From an uncultured Chlorobiaceae bacterium (lineage in GTDB: Bacteria > Bacteroidota > Chlorobiia > Chlorobiales > Chlorobiaceae): DNA of 37,938 bases. The stretch is taken from assembly GCA_903869365.1 (NCBI GenBank), contig CAIPYV010000077.1, positions 1 to 37,938 of the forward strand, read 5' to 3'. The translations under genes were made by a program, and so were the position numbers. Each line of letters opens with the position of its first letter. Positions within the stretch are counted from its first letter, which is position 1. Below the pieces are notes generated by a model, which was not told where the DNA came from, made no database searches, and worked only from the letters and a program-made list of their open reading frames with translations. This document shows positions 7,224-16,404 of the stretch, piece after piece.

Positions 7224-8480
7224 ATGCTCTTCGATTCATTAAACATCATCGATCCGATTTTACAAGCAGTTCAGGAAGAAGGTTATACTACTCCAACACC
7301 GATACAGGCAGAAGCCATACCGATTATTTTACAAGGGAGTGATTTACTTGGCTGTGCACAGACAGGTACAGGGAAGACAGCAGCGTTTGCCATTCCCATT
7401 CTGCAGCTTCTCAGTGCCAACAAGGTTAATGAGAAAAAAAGGAAAATAAGAAGCCTGATCGTTACACCAACTCGAGAGTTGGCCATCCAGATCGGCGATA
7501 GTTTTAAAGCGTATGGTCGCCACACCGGATTAACCAATACGGTGATTTTCGGCGGCGTGAATCAAAACCCGCAAGCATCTTCATTGCTTCGCGGCGTTGA
7601 CATTGTTATTGCAACCCCTGGCAGACTTTTAGATCTCATGAATCAGGGGCACTTAAATTTACGTGATGTTGAGATACTTGTTCTTGACGAGGCGGATCGC
7701 ATGCTCGACATGGGTTTTATTCACGATGTCAAAAGGATTCTGGCAGCACTTCCCAAAAAAAAGCAGTCACTCTTCTTTTCTGCCACTATGCCCCCTGAAA
7801 TTGTCAAGCTTGCCGCCTCAATTTTGCATAATCCCTCCCATGTTTCGGTCACTCCGGTCTCTTCAACGGTAGATATTATTAATCAATATGTTTATTTTGT
7901 AGACAAAGGAAATAAAAATGCCTTGCTGGTTGATATTTTAAGAGATCCAGTCATAAAAACGGCTCTGGTTTTTACGCGGACAAAGCATGGTGCCGACAAA
8001 GTGGTCAAAATTCTGCAGAAGCACCATATCACTGCGGAGGCGATACATGGAAACAAAGCACAAAATGCCCGTCAGCGCGCATTGAAAAATTTTAAAGCAC
8101 AGGATACCCGTGTCCTCGTCGCGACTGATATTGCCGCACGTGGTATTGATGTTGACGATCTTGAATACGTCATCAATTTTGAAATGCCCAATATAGCGGA
8201 AACCTATGTCCATCGTATTGGCCGAACGGGAAGAGCGGGAGCAAAAGGAACGGCGTACTCGTTTTGTGATGCCGAAGAAAAAGAGTATCTGCGTGATATT
8301 GAAAAACTGATAGCAAAAAAAATTCCTGTTATTGACACTCATTCTTTTCCATTGCTTGATCATCATCCGGTCAAAGTACCCAAACAGCAAGGGAGAGGAA
8401 ATTCGGGTCACCCTGCGCCGAAACCTTTTGCAAAGGCCACTTCAAAAAGATGGTCTGATAAGCCGAGGGCTGCCCGATAG
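7224..8480 (+). CDS. rhlE: DEAD-box ATP-dependent RNA helicase, RhlE type
   Basis: A 418-residue DEAD-box helicase that unwinds RNA structure. The motifs appear in order: Q-motif region [10 protein letters not shown] (24-33), Walker A AQTGTGKT (45-52), PTREL (82-86), TPGR, DEAD (155-158), SAT (186-188), and in the second RecA lobe [20 protein letters not shown] and HRIGRTGR near residue 330. A short basic tail (about 375-418, rich in Lys, Arg, Pro and Gly) resembles the RNA-binding tails of RhlE. The 187-bp leader from 7037 has no other gene and could hold a regulated 5' UTR, as is common for RNA helicases. No clear ribosome site precedes the ATG. RhlE is the best subfamily guess. Confidence 0.92.
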   Translation: MLFDSLNIIDPILQAVQEEGYTTPTPIQAEAIPIILQGSDLLGCAQTGTGKTAAFAIPILQLLSANKVNEKKRKIRSLIVTPTRELAIQIGDSFKAYGRHTGLTNTVIFGGVNQNPQASSLLRGVDIVIATPGRLLDLMNQGHLNLRDVEILVLDEADRMLDMGFIHDVKRILAALPKKKQSLFFSATMPPEIVKLAASILHNPSHVSVTPVSSTVDIINQYVYFVDKGNKNALLVDILRDPVIKTALVFTRTKHGADKVVKILQKHHITAEAIHGNKAQNARQRALKNFKAQDTRVLVATDIAARGIDVDDLEYVINFEMPNIAETYVHRIGRTGRAGAKGTAYSFCDAEEKEYLRDIEKLIAKKIPVIDTHSFPLLDHHPVKVPKQQGRGNSGHPAPKPFAKATSKRWSDKPRAAR

Positions 8481-8536
8481 TTGGCTCTTGTTAGGGTGTA
8501 CCACTAAAAGTATCATTCAACGCTAAAGCAAAATCT

Positions 8537-9640
8537 ATGCATATAGGTATTCCAGTTGAAATCAAGTCCGGAGAGAACAGGGTTTCCTGTACTCCTTCCG
8601 GAGTCCGTAATCTTGTTGCTGCAGGTCATAGGGTTGTTGTAGAGGCAGGCGCGGGTGCAGGCAGTGGATTCAGTGATGATAAGTACCGCCGCGCAGGTGC
8701 TGTTGTGACCTCTTCAGCCGAAAAGGTATGGAAAAGTGACCTTGTTGTCAAGGTCAAGGAGCCACTTGAACAGGAATTTCGCTTTTTTCGTGAAGAGCTC
8801 ATGCTTTTCACCTTTTTGCATCTGGCCGGAGAGCCAGCATTGACAGACAAATTACTTGATTCAGGGGTTACGGCTATCGCTTATGAAACCGTTCAGGATG
8901 GTGGTCGTCTTCCTTTGCTTGCACCAATGAGTGAGATTGCCGGAAAAATGAGTGTTCTCATGGGCGCTTTTTATCTTGGCCATCATCACGGAGGTAAAGG
9001 AAAACTGCTGGGTGGAGTACCAGGTGTTCTGCCAGGGAAAGTGACCATTCTTGGCGGCGGATCAGCCGGAATGCATGCCGCTAAAGTAGCTGCAGGACTC
9101 GGAGCCGACGTGACCGTTCTTGAAATAGATCAGGAAAAAATGCGTTTTCTTGAATCAGCACTGCCCTCTCAGGTTCATACGCTCTATTCGACCGAACTCC
9201 ATATTGAAGAGCAGCTTGATACGGCTGATCTGGTTATCGGAGCGGTGCTTGTCCCCGGCGCTTTGGCACCAAAGCTTGTTACAAAGGCAATGCTGCGAAC
9301 GATGAAGCAGGGAGCTGTTCTTGTCGACATTGCCGTTGATCAGGGAGGATGTGTTGAATCCTGCAGACCGACAACTCATGAAAATCCTGTTTTTGTTGAA
9401 GAGGGAATTGTACATTATTGTGTGGCAAACATGCCTGCAGCATATCCTCAAACCTCAACAGAAGCCTTGACCGGGGTGACACTGCCCTATATCAGGAGAA
9501 TTGCCGATTTCGGGCTTGAGAGCGCCATGGTGATGATGCCCAGCCTCTCTAAAGGCCTGAATATCTGGAAAGGAACGATCACGCACGAAGCTCTTGCGAA
9601 ATCACTTGGCAAGCCCTGTCAGGAAAATCCGTTCGCCTGA
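8537..9640 (+). CDS. ald: Alanine dehydrogenase
   Basis: A 367-residue NAD-dependent alanine dehydrogenase (alanine to pyruvate and ammonia). The N-terminus [20 protein letters not shown] is characteristic, with catalytic Lys in VKVKEP (around 74), His95 in FLHLAGEP, and the Rossmann motif [20 protein letters not shown] near 173-192. [11 protein letters not shown] and the closing TGVTLPY segment are also present. Length is standard. It is separated from the helicase by 56 bp and from the DUF1003 gene by 61 bp, with no clear terminator between. Confidence 0.95.
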   Translation: MHIGIPVEIKSGENRVSCTPSGVRNLVAAGHRVVVEAGAGAGSGFSDDKYRRAGAVVTSSAEKVWKSDLVVKVKEPLEQEFRFFREELMLFTFLHLAGEPALTDKLLDSGVTAIAYETVQDGGRLPLLAPMSEIAGKMSVLMGAFYLGHHHGGKGKLLGGVPGVLPGKVTILGGGSAGMHAAKVAAGLGADVTVLEIDQEKMRFLESALPSQVHTLYSTELHIEEQLDTADLVIGAVLVPGALAPKLVTKAMLRTMKQGAVLVDIAVDQGGCVESCRPTTHENPVFVEEGIVHYCVANMPAAYPQTSTEALTGVTLPYIRRIADFGLESAMVMMPSLSKGLNIWKGTITHEALAKSLGKPCQENPFA

Positions 9641-9701
9641 TTGCAGATACCGTTTATGTTTTGCAGTTCCGTAACACATGTGCTTATACAAGGAGAAACC
9701 T

Positions 9702-10247
9702 ATGGAAACAGTCCCGAAAAAATTGAATACTATCCCAGCCACTCCTGTGCCGAATAATTATTTCAGATTTCATCTGCCGCATCTTCATCTTGGCTCTGTC
9801 TTTGGAGACGATTGGTTCTCACTGAAAGCCGAGGCCTTCGCTCGTTTTTTCGGAACCCCTGTTTTTCTCGTAGGGCAGACCGCCATCGTTGCCATCTGGA
9901 TTGGGTTGAATGCCTTTGGACTTACCAAGTTCGATGTTTATCCGTTCATCCTGCTCAATCTTGCGTTCAGTCTGCAGGCCGCTTATGCCGCTCCGCTTAT
10001 CCTGCTTGCACAAACACGACAGGCTGACCGCGACAAAGCCCATGCAGATGCAGATGCACAGCATCGTGAAGCTCTTGCATTGGCGAGCGAACAGCGCCAG
10101 ACCTATGCGGTACAGCAATCCGAACAGCTTCTGGCGCTGCTTCAACAGAACACTCAATTAACCGAACTGGTAAAAGAGTTGAGCCAGCGTATTGAGGTTC
10201 TGACCAGTGATATGCACAGTAAAGTCATTCAAGACAGCAAGAGATAA
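9702..10247 (+). CDS. DUF1003 membrane protein
   Basis: A 181-residue protein with two hydrophobic segments (roughly residues 48-68 and 78-100) joined by a short loop, matching DUF1003: an FFGTPVFLVGQTAIVAIWIG-type first helix and PFILLNLAFSLQAAYAAPLI-type second helix, then LLAQTRQADRDK. The C-terminal third is charged and predicted coiled-coil (Gln- and Glu-rich). Function is unknown. I choose ATG 9702 because AAGGAGAAACC sits just upstream; an in-frame ATG at 9678 has no such site. It may be co-transcribed with ald. Confidence 0.85.
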   Translation: METVPKKLNTIPATPVPNNYFRFHLPHLHLGSVFGDDWFSLKAEAFARFFGTPVFLVGQTAIVAIWIGLNAFGLTKFDVYPFILLNLAFSLQAAYAAPLILLAQTRQADRDKAHADADAQHREALALASEQRQTYAVQQSEQLLALLQQNTQLTELVKELSQRIEVLTSDMHSKVIQDSKR

Positions 10248-10347
10248 TACGTTCCTTGCTATATTGTATCGTTTTATTTCTCGATTAAGTTACATTAAAT
10301 ATACTCTTTAAATAAAGCAATATCACTTAAACTAAAGGAAAAAAGTC

Positions 10348-11577
10348 ATGAATGCATCCCGTTCCATTCTTGCGTTTCTGCTTGCGACTTCATTTTCCAC
10401 GGTCGTCACAGCCGCCGATGTTGTCAAAATTGCCATCACCGGACCTTTTTCAGGGGGGTCAGCGCCTATGGGTGTCTCTATGAGGGATGGAGCCAAACTT
10501 GCCATTTCCCAGATTAACCAAAACGGTGGTATCAATGTCGGTGGCAAAAAGATGAAGATTGAGCTTATCGAACGCGACGACGAAGGCAAGAATGACCGCG
10601 GTGCTCTTGTAGCCCAGGAAATATCATCAATGGGAGATATTTCAGCCGTCATTGGCACGGTTAACACCGGGATTGCCGTAATGGGAGATAAATATTATGT
10701 CGAAAAAGGAATTGTCAAAATTATCACCCCGGCTGCAGGCAGTGCTTCAATGACACAGTGGAGCAAAGCGGGAACGAAAGATTTGCCGATTTTCCGTTTT
10801 GCCTCACATGACGGCATTCAGGCACAGATGGTGGTTGAAAAAGCTCTCAAGCTTGGTTTCACGAATGTTGCCATAGTGCACGACGCAACCAATTATGGTG
10901 TTTCTGGACGAGACGACCTTATTGAGCAGATCAACAGACAGAGGGGCAAACTGAAAGTGGTATCGGTTGAGAAGTTTGCCATTGGCGACAAGGACATGAC
11001 AGGGCAGCTTATGAAAGCCAAGTCAGCTGGTGCGCAGGCGATACTGATATGGGGTATAGGGCCTGAGCTGGCTGCTGTAGCAGCTGGCAAGGAGAAGCTG
11101 GGATTCAAAGTTCCAATGATTGGCGGATGGACCTTGTCGATGAGCAATTTTATCGATACAGCAGGAGCCGCCGGCAATGGCGCTCTGATGCCGCAAACGT
11201 TTATAGAAGATGAGTCGATAGCTAGAGCTAAACCATTTATTCAGGCCTACCATAAGGCTTATGGAGTTACCAGGATACCTTCTCCAGTCTCTGCAGCGCA
11301 GGGTTATGATGCTGCTCTGTTGTTAGCTGAAGCTATTCATGAGGCAGGTTCTACTACTCCCTCCAAAATAAAGTTCTCATTAGAGAACCTCAAAGTGACT
11401 GTCAAAGGAGCCATCGCAGACTGGAAAAAACCATGGTCAACGTGGAATCCGTCGAATGTTGAGTCACATGAGGCGTTCCGAAGGGCAACCACCGTTATGG
11501 GTAAAGTTCAGAACGGGCGGGTTGTATTGGCTGATCCGTCAGAAAAATTTGTGTTGGCGGGAACAACTGCCAAATAA
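10348..11577 (+). CDS. ABC transporter substrate-binding protein (branched-chain amino acid type, LivK-like)
   Basis: A 409-residue exported binding protein of the LivJ/LivK type. A signal peptide ends near residue 23 (VVTAAD), and the mature chain begins with VVKIAITGPFSGGSAPMGVS and GAKLAISQINQNGGI, the standard first strand and helix of this family. It lacks a lipobox, so it is probably a soluble periplasmic protein. The hydrophobic-amino-acid/amide uptake family also includes urea and short-amide binders, so the ligand cannot be named from sequence. It heads a four-gene operon with permease and ATPase genes and has a strong ribosome site (AAAGGAAAAAAG). Confidence 0.9.
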   Translation: MNASRSILAFLLATSFSTVVTAADVVKIAITGPFSGGSAPMGVSMRDGAKLAISQINQNGGINVGGKKMKIELIERDDEGKNDRGALVAQEISSMGDISAVIGTVNTGIAVMGDKYYVEKGIVKIITPAAGSASMTQWSKAGTKDLPIFRFASHDGIQAQMVVEKALKLGFTNVAIVHDATNYGVSGRDDLIEQINRQRGKLKVVSVEKFAIGDKDMTGQLMKAKSAGAQAILIWGIGPELAAVAAGKEKLGFKVPMIGGWTLSMSNFIDTAGAAGNGALMPQTFIEDESIARAKPFIQAYHKAYGVTRIPSPVSAAQGYDAALLLAEAIHEAGSTTPSKIKFSLENLKVTVKGAIADWKKPWSTWNPSNVESHEAFRRATTVMGKVQNGRVVLADPSEKFVLAGTTAK

Positions 11578-11612
11578 GTCTGGATTCTTTAACAGGTGTG
11601 TAACTGGCAATC

Positions 11613-12497
11613 ATGGACGCAACATATATTGCTCTTGCTCAGATGGCTGTTGGCGGAGGACTGATGGGCATGGCCTATGCTCTTGTGGCTTACGGGTTTC
11701 AGCTGACCTATGCCGCGGGCAAAGCAGTGAATTTCGGGCAGGGCGAACTGGTTATGCTTGGCGCTTTTGCAGGTATTTCCCTTGCCGGTACCGGTCTTCC
11801 CTATTGGGTTTCTGTGTTGGGGGCGATGGTGGCAGGGGCAGCGCTTGGATGGTTAGTTGAGCGTGTTGCGGTCAGGCTGGCCTTGAAGCAGCATAATGAA
11901 GGATGGATTCTGCTCACGATTATTGTGGGGTTGTTTGCTCTCTCTTCGGTGGAGAATATCTGGGGACGAGAAGACAGAGCATTTCCTGCCCCATGGCCCA
12001 CCGGTGCACTCGATATTTTCGGAATCTCGGTCACCTGGCCGGAACTGGCTATCGCAGCGGGTGCATTGGGTATCATGACGCTTGTTGAGCTTGCCAAGCG
12101 CTATACGATGGCAGGTATAGCTGTTCAGGCAGTCAGTGCAGATCCTGAAGCCGCCGAGCTCTGTGGAGTTCGTTCACGCTCTGCGATCTCTCTCTCATGG
12201 GCAGTTTCAGGGGCTGCAGCAGCATTTGCAGGAACGGTTCTTGGTCCTGTGACAACTGTCGGACCCACCATGGCGGCTGCGTTGACTCTGAAAGCCTTTT
12301 CTGTGGCGGTGGTTGCAGGTCTCGACAGCGGGTTTGGTCTTCTTATAGCCGGTATTGCGTTAGGGGCGGCAGAAAATCTTTCCGGCTATGTGCTCGGCAG
12401 CGGTTGGCGCGAAGCTCCAGGCCTTATTCTTCTTATTCTTGCGTTGGCTATTCGACCGCAGGGTGTTTTCGGTAAAAAAATTATCCGTAAAGTTTAA
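11613..12497 (+). CDS. livH: ABC transporter permease, LivH type
   Basis: A 294-residue inner-membrane permease with about eight hydrophobic helices. It shows the family's YGFQLTYAAGKAVNFGQGEL (conserved N-F-G-Q-G motif) near residues 30-50 and the EAA-like cytoplasmic loop AVSADPEAAELCGV around 170-183, where the ATPase docks. The second half carries the usual Gly/Ala-rich GLDSGFGLLIAGIALGAAEN. It follows the binding protein by 35 bp and precedes the permease-ATPase fusion by 10 bp, so it is one half of the transmembrane channel. Confidence 0.9.
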   Translation: MDATYIALAQMAVGGGLMGMAYALVAYGFQLTYAAGKAVNFGQGELVMLGAFAGISLAGTGLPYWVSVLGAMVAGAALGWLVERVAVRLALKQHNEGWILLTIIVGLFALSSVENIWGREDRAFPAPWPTGALDIFGISVTWPELAIAAGALGIMTLVELAKRYTMAGIAVQAVSADPEAAELCGVRSRSAISLSWAVSGAAAAFAGTVLGPVTTVGPTMAAALTLKAFSVAVVAGLDSGFGLLIAGIALGAAENLSGYVLGSGWREAPGLILLILALAIRPQGVFGKKIIRKV

Positions 12498-12507
12498 GGG
12501 GGATGCC

Positions 12508-14421
12508 ATGTTTGCCCGTGTCTCTATTGGTCTCAGGGAGACTACCGCGGAACGAATCGTACGTATAGCCCTTTTTGTAGGACTTGCTGCTCTTCCTGCT
12601 CTCTGGCAAGGTCAGTATGCACTTGGCCTGCTTACCCTGATGGCTGTTTACGCAATACTTCTGATCGGCCTTGATGCAACCGTTGGATACCTTGGACAGG
12701 TTAACCTCGCCCAGGCTGCGCTTTTTGGTCTCGGTGCCTATGGGACAGCATTGGCCGTCCAGGCAGGGGTTTCTTTTCCTTTGGCGTTATTAGCCGGAAT
12801 TATTGCGGCTCTGCTCCCTGGTGCCGCATTGGCATTGCCAGCCCTGCGTTTGGAAGGCCCTCAGTTCGCTCTCTCTACCCTCTCTTTCGCTACCTTGTCG
12901 GTCATCGTTCTCAATGAGTCCGAATCAATTACCAATGGAGCCCTTGGACTCTCGATTGTCAGGCCATCCCTGTTTACGGTTGAGCTTGATGCAAGAGGTT
13001 ATTACTGGCTCTGTCTGCTGGTTTTGTTTGTGGCGTGGTGGGTTTCTCAGATTCTGCTTAAATCTCGCTTTGGACTCTCTATTGAGGCCTTGCGCGACTC
13101 TCCAACAGCTGCAGACGCCTTGGGTATAGGCACTTTACGCCACAAGGTCTTGGCTTTTGCATGGGGAAGTGCACTTGCCGGTCTTGCCGGTGCGTTACAT
13201 GCGTTGAATTTCGGCTACCTGCAGCCGGCAGCCTTCGGATATGACTTGATGGTTATGCTGCTGCTCGGTGTTGTGTTCGGAGGTCGCCGAAGCCAATGGG
13301 GTGCATTTGTAGGAGCTGCGGTTGTGGCCATGTTGCCTAACCTGCTTTCGAACCGGACTCTTTTTTCAAGCTTTGTCAGTTTCGGTTGTATTGTTACCCT
13401 TTTTCCAATTTTCAGAGCACTCATATCTCGTAGGATTCCCCAGTTTGCGGTCACTGCTCCAGCTGCAGCAATGGCCTTGGCCCTGGCCCTCTCTTTGTTT
13501 GCACCCAACGTGGAAGAGTGGCGTAAAGGGATATTTGCTCTTTTTCTTTTTGCCGCAGTCGTGGGTCTTCCTGACGGACTTGCCGGAGCCATTGCTTCGA
13601 TGGTGCACAGACTGATACGCTTTACGCCTGATCCCTTGCCGCCTGCATCAGGAGGAATCAGGTCTGCGGGAATCTCCGTTGCCCTGCCTTTGCACGTCAT
13701 GAAGCTCAGCAAATCTTTCGGAGGGGTGAGAGCCGTGGATAATATAACGTTGGATATTGGTCAAGATGAGGTTCTTGGGCTGATTGGACCCAATGGTTCG
13801 GGAAAGACAACGTTTATCAATTTGGTATCCGGACTCTATGCGCCCGACTCTGGAACGGTAGAAATTGCCGGTACCAGACCGGTGCCCGGTAGTCTTATGT
13901 CGGCATGCTCAGCCGGAGCTGCCCGCACCTTTCAAAATCTGCAATCCTTTTCAGGCTTGACGGCATTGGAATCAATTGTTGTGTGTCAACGTGACGGAGG
14001 GAAATCGGAAGCTATGGGTTGGCTTCGCGCGGTAGGTCTTGAAGAGAAGGCTCGGCAACGCTGTTCAGAGATCTCTTATGGAGACCTCCGTTTTCTTGAA
14101 ATAGCGCGGGCTATTGCCACAAGGCCCCGTATCCTGATGCTCGACGAACCGGCAGCAGGAATGTCCAAGCCTGATATTGAGCGTCTTGTTGCACTGGTCG
14201 CCTCGATTAAACGTGCCGGTTTGCCGATTCTGCTTATTGAACACCACCAGGACGTTGTTGCCGAACTGTGTGACCGGGTTGCGGTCATGGATGGAGGACG
14301 CCTGATTGCGCTTGGAACATCGGATCAGATTCGTCGTGATCCAAAGGTGATTGAGGCATATCTTGGATCAGATGATGAGGAAGCAAATGTTGAAGGTGAA
14401 ACGGAGGTACAATTATGCTGA
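12508..14421 (+). CDS. Fused LivM-type permease and LivG-type ATPase
   Basis: A 637-residue single chain combining two parts usually encoded separately. Residues about 20-355 are a LivM-type permease with many hydrophobic helices and the docking loop EALRDSPTAADALGIGTLRHK. After a linker, residues about 395-630 are a LivG-type ATPase: Walker A GPNGSGKTTF near 427, Q-loop RTFQNLQSF, signature ISYGDLRFLEIARA near 521 (LSGGQ replaced by ISYGD, as common in LivG), Walker B ILMLDEPAAGM near 541, and switch LLIEHH. I start at ATG 12508, which has GGGGGATGCC upstream; earlier in-frame starts lie inside livH. The stop overlaps the start of the LivF gene (ATGCTGA), so translation is probably coupled. 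Confidence 0.9.
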   Translation: MFARVSIGLRETTAERIVRIALFVGLAALPALWQGQYALGLLTLMAVYAILLIGLDATVGYLGQVNLAQAALFGLGAYGTALAVQAGVSFPLALLAGIIAALLPGAALALPALRLEGPQFALSTLSFATLSVIVLNESESITNGALGLSIVRPSLFTVELDARGYYWLCLLVLFVAWWVSQILLKSRFGLSIEALRDSPTAADALGIGTLRHKVLAFAWGSALAGLAGALHALNFGYLQPAAFGYDLMVMLLLGVVFGGRRSQWGAFVGAAVVAMLPNLLSNRTLFSSFVSFGCIVTLFPIFRALISRRIPQFAVTAPAAAMALALALSLFAPNVEEWRKGIFALFLFAAVVGLPDGLAGAIASMVHRLIRFTPDPLPPASGGIRSAGISVALPLHVMKLSKSFGGVRAVDNITLDIGQDEVLGLIGPNGSGKTTFINLVSGLYAPDSGTVEIAGTRPVPGSLMSACSAGAARTFQNLQSFSGLTALESIVVCQRDGGKSEAMGWLRAVGLEEKARQRCSEISYGDLRFLEIARAIATRPRILMLDEPAAGMSKPDIERLVALVASIKRAGLPILLIEHHQDVVAELCDRVAVMDGGRLIALGTSDQIRRDPKVIEAYLGSDDEEANVEGETEVQLC

Positions 14422-15131
14422 ATGTTGAAAACTTGCACGCTGGATATAGCGGTGACGATGCCGTGCGGGGGATTTCGCTACAGGTTGCGGAAGGCTCCTG
14501 CGTTGCACTGGTCGGAGCAAACGGTGCGGGTAAAAGTACCTTGGTGAAAGCCCTTTGCGGGCTTCTCATACCGCGTAGCGGGCGGGTCTCTTTTGATGGA
14601 AAAGAGATAACCGGGCTTCCAGCCAGTGAAGTCGCCAGAAGAGGTCTCTGTCTGTGTCCCGAAGGACGGCGCGTGTTCGGCCCGCTAACGGTTGAGGAGA
14701 ACCTTCTTCTTGGGGCCTATCCGCGCTTGCCATCATTCGGTCCCTTCAGGCGGGCTGCTTCCAGCGACCTGAAGCATATCTATGGCATGTTCTCTCGACT
14801 TGGAGAACGCCGATTGCAGCAGGCGGGGAGCCTTTCAGGCGGAGAGCAGCAGATGCTTGCCATTGGGCGTGTCCTTATGGCCAAGCCACGCTTTATGGTC
14901 CTCGACGAGCCTTCAATGGGCCTTGCACCTGTGGTGGTCAAAGAGGTGTTTGAGGCAATCCGCACACTCCATGCCTCAGGGATGACCATCCTGCTTTCCG
15001 AGCAGTTTGCAAGGATCGCCCTCGCTATCTCTGACCGCGCCTATATCATTGAGCGTGGCAGTGTTGTATTGGAAGGCCCCAGCAAGGAGCTTGCAAAGAA
15101 CCCAGGCGTAATGGCAGCATATCTCGGCTGA
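14415..15131 (+). CDS. livF: ABC transporter ATPase, LivF type
   Basis: A 238-residue ATPase, the second nucleotide-binding subunit of the importer. Walker A GANGAGKST is at 34-42, Q-loop CPEGRRVFGPLTVEENL near 77-93, signature LSGGEQQMLAIGRVLM near 139-154, Walker B FMVLDEPSMGLAP follows, and the switch region reads LLSEQFARIALAI. The CPEGRRVF and MGLAP segments are typical of LivF. It overlaps the permease-ATPase fusion by 7 bases and closes the operon; a T-rich stretch at 15143 follows, but I see no clean hairpin. Confidence 0.92.
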   Translation: MLNVENLHAGYSGDDAVRGISLQVAEGSCVALVGANGAGKSTLVKALCGLLIPRSGRVSFDGKEITGLPASEVARRGLCLCPEGRRVFGPLTVEENLLLGAYPRLPSFGPFRRAASSDLKHIYGMFSRLGERRLQQAGSLSGGEQQMLAIGRVLMAKPRFMVLDEPSMGLAPVVVKEVFEAIRTLHASGMTILLSEQFARIALAISDRAYIIERGSVVLEGPSKELAKNPGVMAAYLG

Positions 15132-15188
15132 AATACGACACGCTTTTTTTATTATTAACGTTATACATTTTGCTTCCTGACATCAGCT

Positions 15189-15578
15189 TCAGCGATCCCA
15201 TCGGTCACGATCATGCCGATGCCTGTCTTCCCAGTAACCGCGGTCATGCCGGCGATATTCAGCATCACGTAACTCTTTTATTTCTTCCCAGCTATATTTT
15301 CTAAGCCTGTGCGGCAGATCACGTTCCGAAATGAAATGCCATGGCCCACGGAAGTGTCTTGCAGTAAACCATTCCCCATGACGATGGAGATAGTAAAAGT
15401 CATCAACCAATATCATATTATAAGGTCCATCGACTGATATAGAAAACCTTTGCTCCGGCAAATAGACAAAGTCAGGACGAGAATGAATCTCAAATCGAGG
15501 TTCGGCCAGAGAACTACCTTGAGGAATACTGAGAAGCATTCCTGCTATTGCAATCACTAACCAGAATGTTTTTTTCAT
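15189..15578 (-). CDS. Exported hypothetical protein with Arg/Asp-rich tail
   Basis: A 129-residue protein with a clear signal peptide (MKKTFWLVIAIAGMLLSIPQGSSLA, cleavage near 25). The mature part has an aromatic-rich core, DDFYYLHRHGEWFTARHFRG and PWHFISERDLP, resembling small periplasmic proteins with repeated YY.GxWY/PW motifs, and ends in an Arg/His/Asp/Trp-rich tail (RDRWDR). Function is unknown. The signal peptide and ribosome site are close copies of those of the next gene upstream (start 16023): 18 of the first 26 residues are identical. It is the last gene of a seven-gene exported-protein run on this strand. Confidence 0.8.
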   Translation of the reverse strand: MKKTFWLVIAIAGMLLSIPQGSSLAEPRFEIHSRPDFVYLPEQRFSISVDGPYNMILVDDFYYLHRHGEWFTARHFRGPWHFISERDLPHRLRKYSWEEIKELRDAEYRRHDRGYWEDRHRHDRDRWDR

Positions 15579-15651
15579 TATGTGTCTCCTGGTAACATTT
15601 GACTTTTAATCTCTGATGGTAAATTATTCGAATCATTTCCTCGAGCATTCT

Positions 15652-16023
15652 TTATTTTGCTGTTTTTTTACCTCCTTTTTTTCCATCTTGAGTTGACTGA
15701 TCCTTGGTATTCATCTGGCCATCTTGTTTGGATTGTCCATGATTTCTGCCACGATCGAAATTATCTCTGTCTCTGTCTCTACCAGCTTTACGACCATAAT
15801 TGTCATCCCGATCTCTGCTTCCGCGATCTCGACGATCATAATGTTCATATCCACGCCTCTCTTCCATCCTTCTTCGATCATATCGTTCTTCCCGCTCCCT
15901 GCGGTGCTCCCTTCGATCCCATCGTTCCGGTTCACGATCTCTATATTCAGCATGAATACTGCCATTTGGAATGCCAGAAATCATTCCAGCAATTACAATC
16001 ACCAACCAGAATATTTTTTTCAT
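15652..16023 (-). CDS. Exported highly charged Arg/Asp/Glu-rich protein
   Basis: A 123-residue protein. I start it at ATG 16023, which follows AAAAAAGGAGACAAAC; a longer in-frame start at 16113 would put about 30 residues before an obvious signal peptide (MKKIFWLVIVIAGMISGIPNGSIHA). The mature chain is almost entirely charged and low complexity (Arg, Asp, Glu, Tyr; repeats of the RDRD/DRR kind) and ends in a Lys-rich tail (GKKGGKKTAK). It is probably disordered and polyampholytic in the periplasm. No family is recognised. Neighbouring genes on the same strand also encode exported proteins. Confidence 0.75.
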   Translation of the reverse strand: MKKIFWLVIVIAGMISGIPNGSIHAEYRDREPERWDRREHRREREERYDRRRMEERRGYEHYDRRDRGSRDRDDNYGRKAGRDRDRDNFDRGRNHGQSKQDGQMNTKDQSTQDGKKGGKKTAK

Positions 16024-16066
16024 TGTTTGTCTCCTTTTTTCAAAAGTTATTAAATCAAAAAGCAGC

Positions 16067-16378
16067 TTATGGTTCAACAATGATATAGTTATTCTGAGGG
16101 CGCATTCGTTCATTTCGTAACTCTCTTTCCCTCAGCCGAACTTCTTCCCGCTCTAATCGTAATCGTTCCTGTTCAGTTTTCTCTTCTTGCTGCCGTAATT
16201 GAGCATCTGCCTTAGCATCCATGATCTCAAGTTTCTGCTGGTGCTTCTCTTCTTGAATCGCGGCCTCTTCACGATCTTTCTCTCTCCAGAAAGCAGCGTC
16301 TGCAAAGGAGACCTTGACCTCTGACATAATAAGCACTATCAATGCTACGGCCGTTATTACTGATTGAGTTTTTATCAT
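16067..16378 (-). CDS. Exported coiled-coil small protein
   Basis: A 103-residue protein with a signal peptide (hydrophobic residues 8-20, cleavage probably after SFADA) followed by a continuous Glu/Gln/Arg-rich helix (about 32-92) with heptad-like spacing, predicted coiled coil, and a short hydrophobic end (NNYIIVEP). No family is recognised. It lies 43 bp upstream of the Arg/Asp-rich protein gene and 26 bp downstream of the next, consistent with a shared transcript. A structural or scaffolding role in the envelope is only a guess. Confidence 0.75.
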   Translation of the reverse strand: MIKTQSVITAVALIVLIMSEVKVSFADAAFWREKDREEAAIQEEKHQQKLEIMDAKADAQLRQQEEKTEQERLRLEREEVRLRERELRNERMRPQNNYIIVEP

Positions 16379-16404
16379 GACTTCGTAATTAATTTACAGG
16401 TTTT

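Noticed and set aside
13215-13712. A 165-codon frame antisense to the livM-livG fusion
   Set aside because: It mirrors the coding strand of a strongly supported gene and has no start signals or family features.
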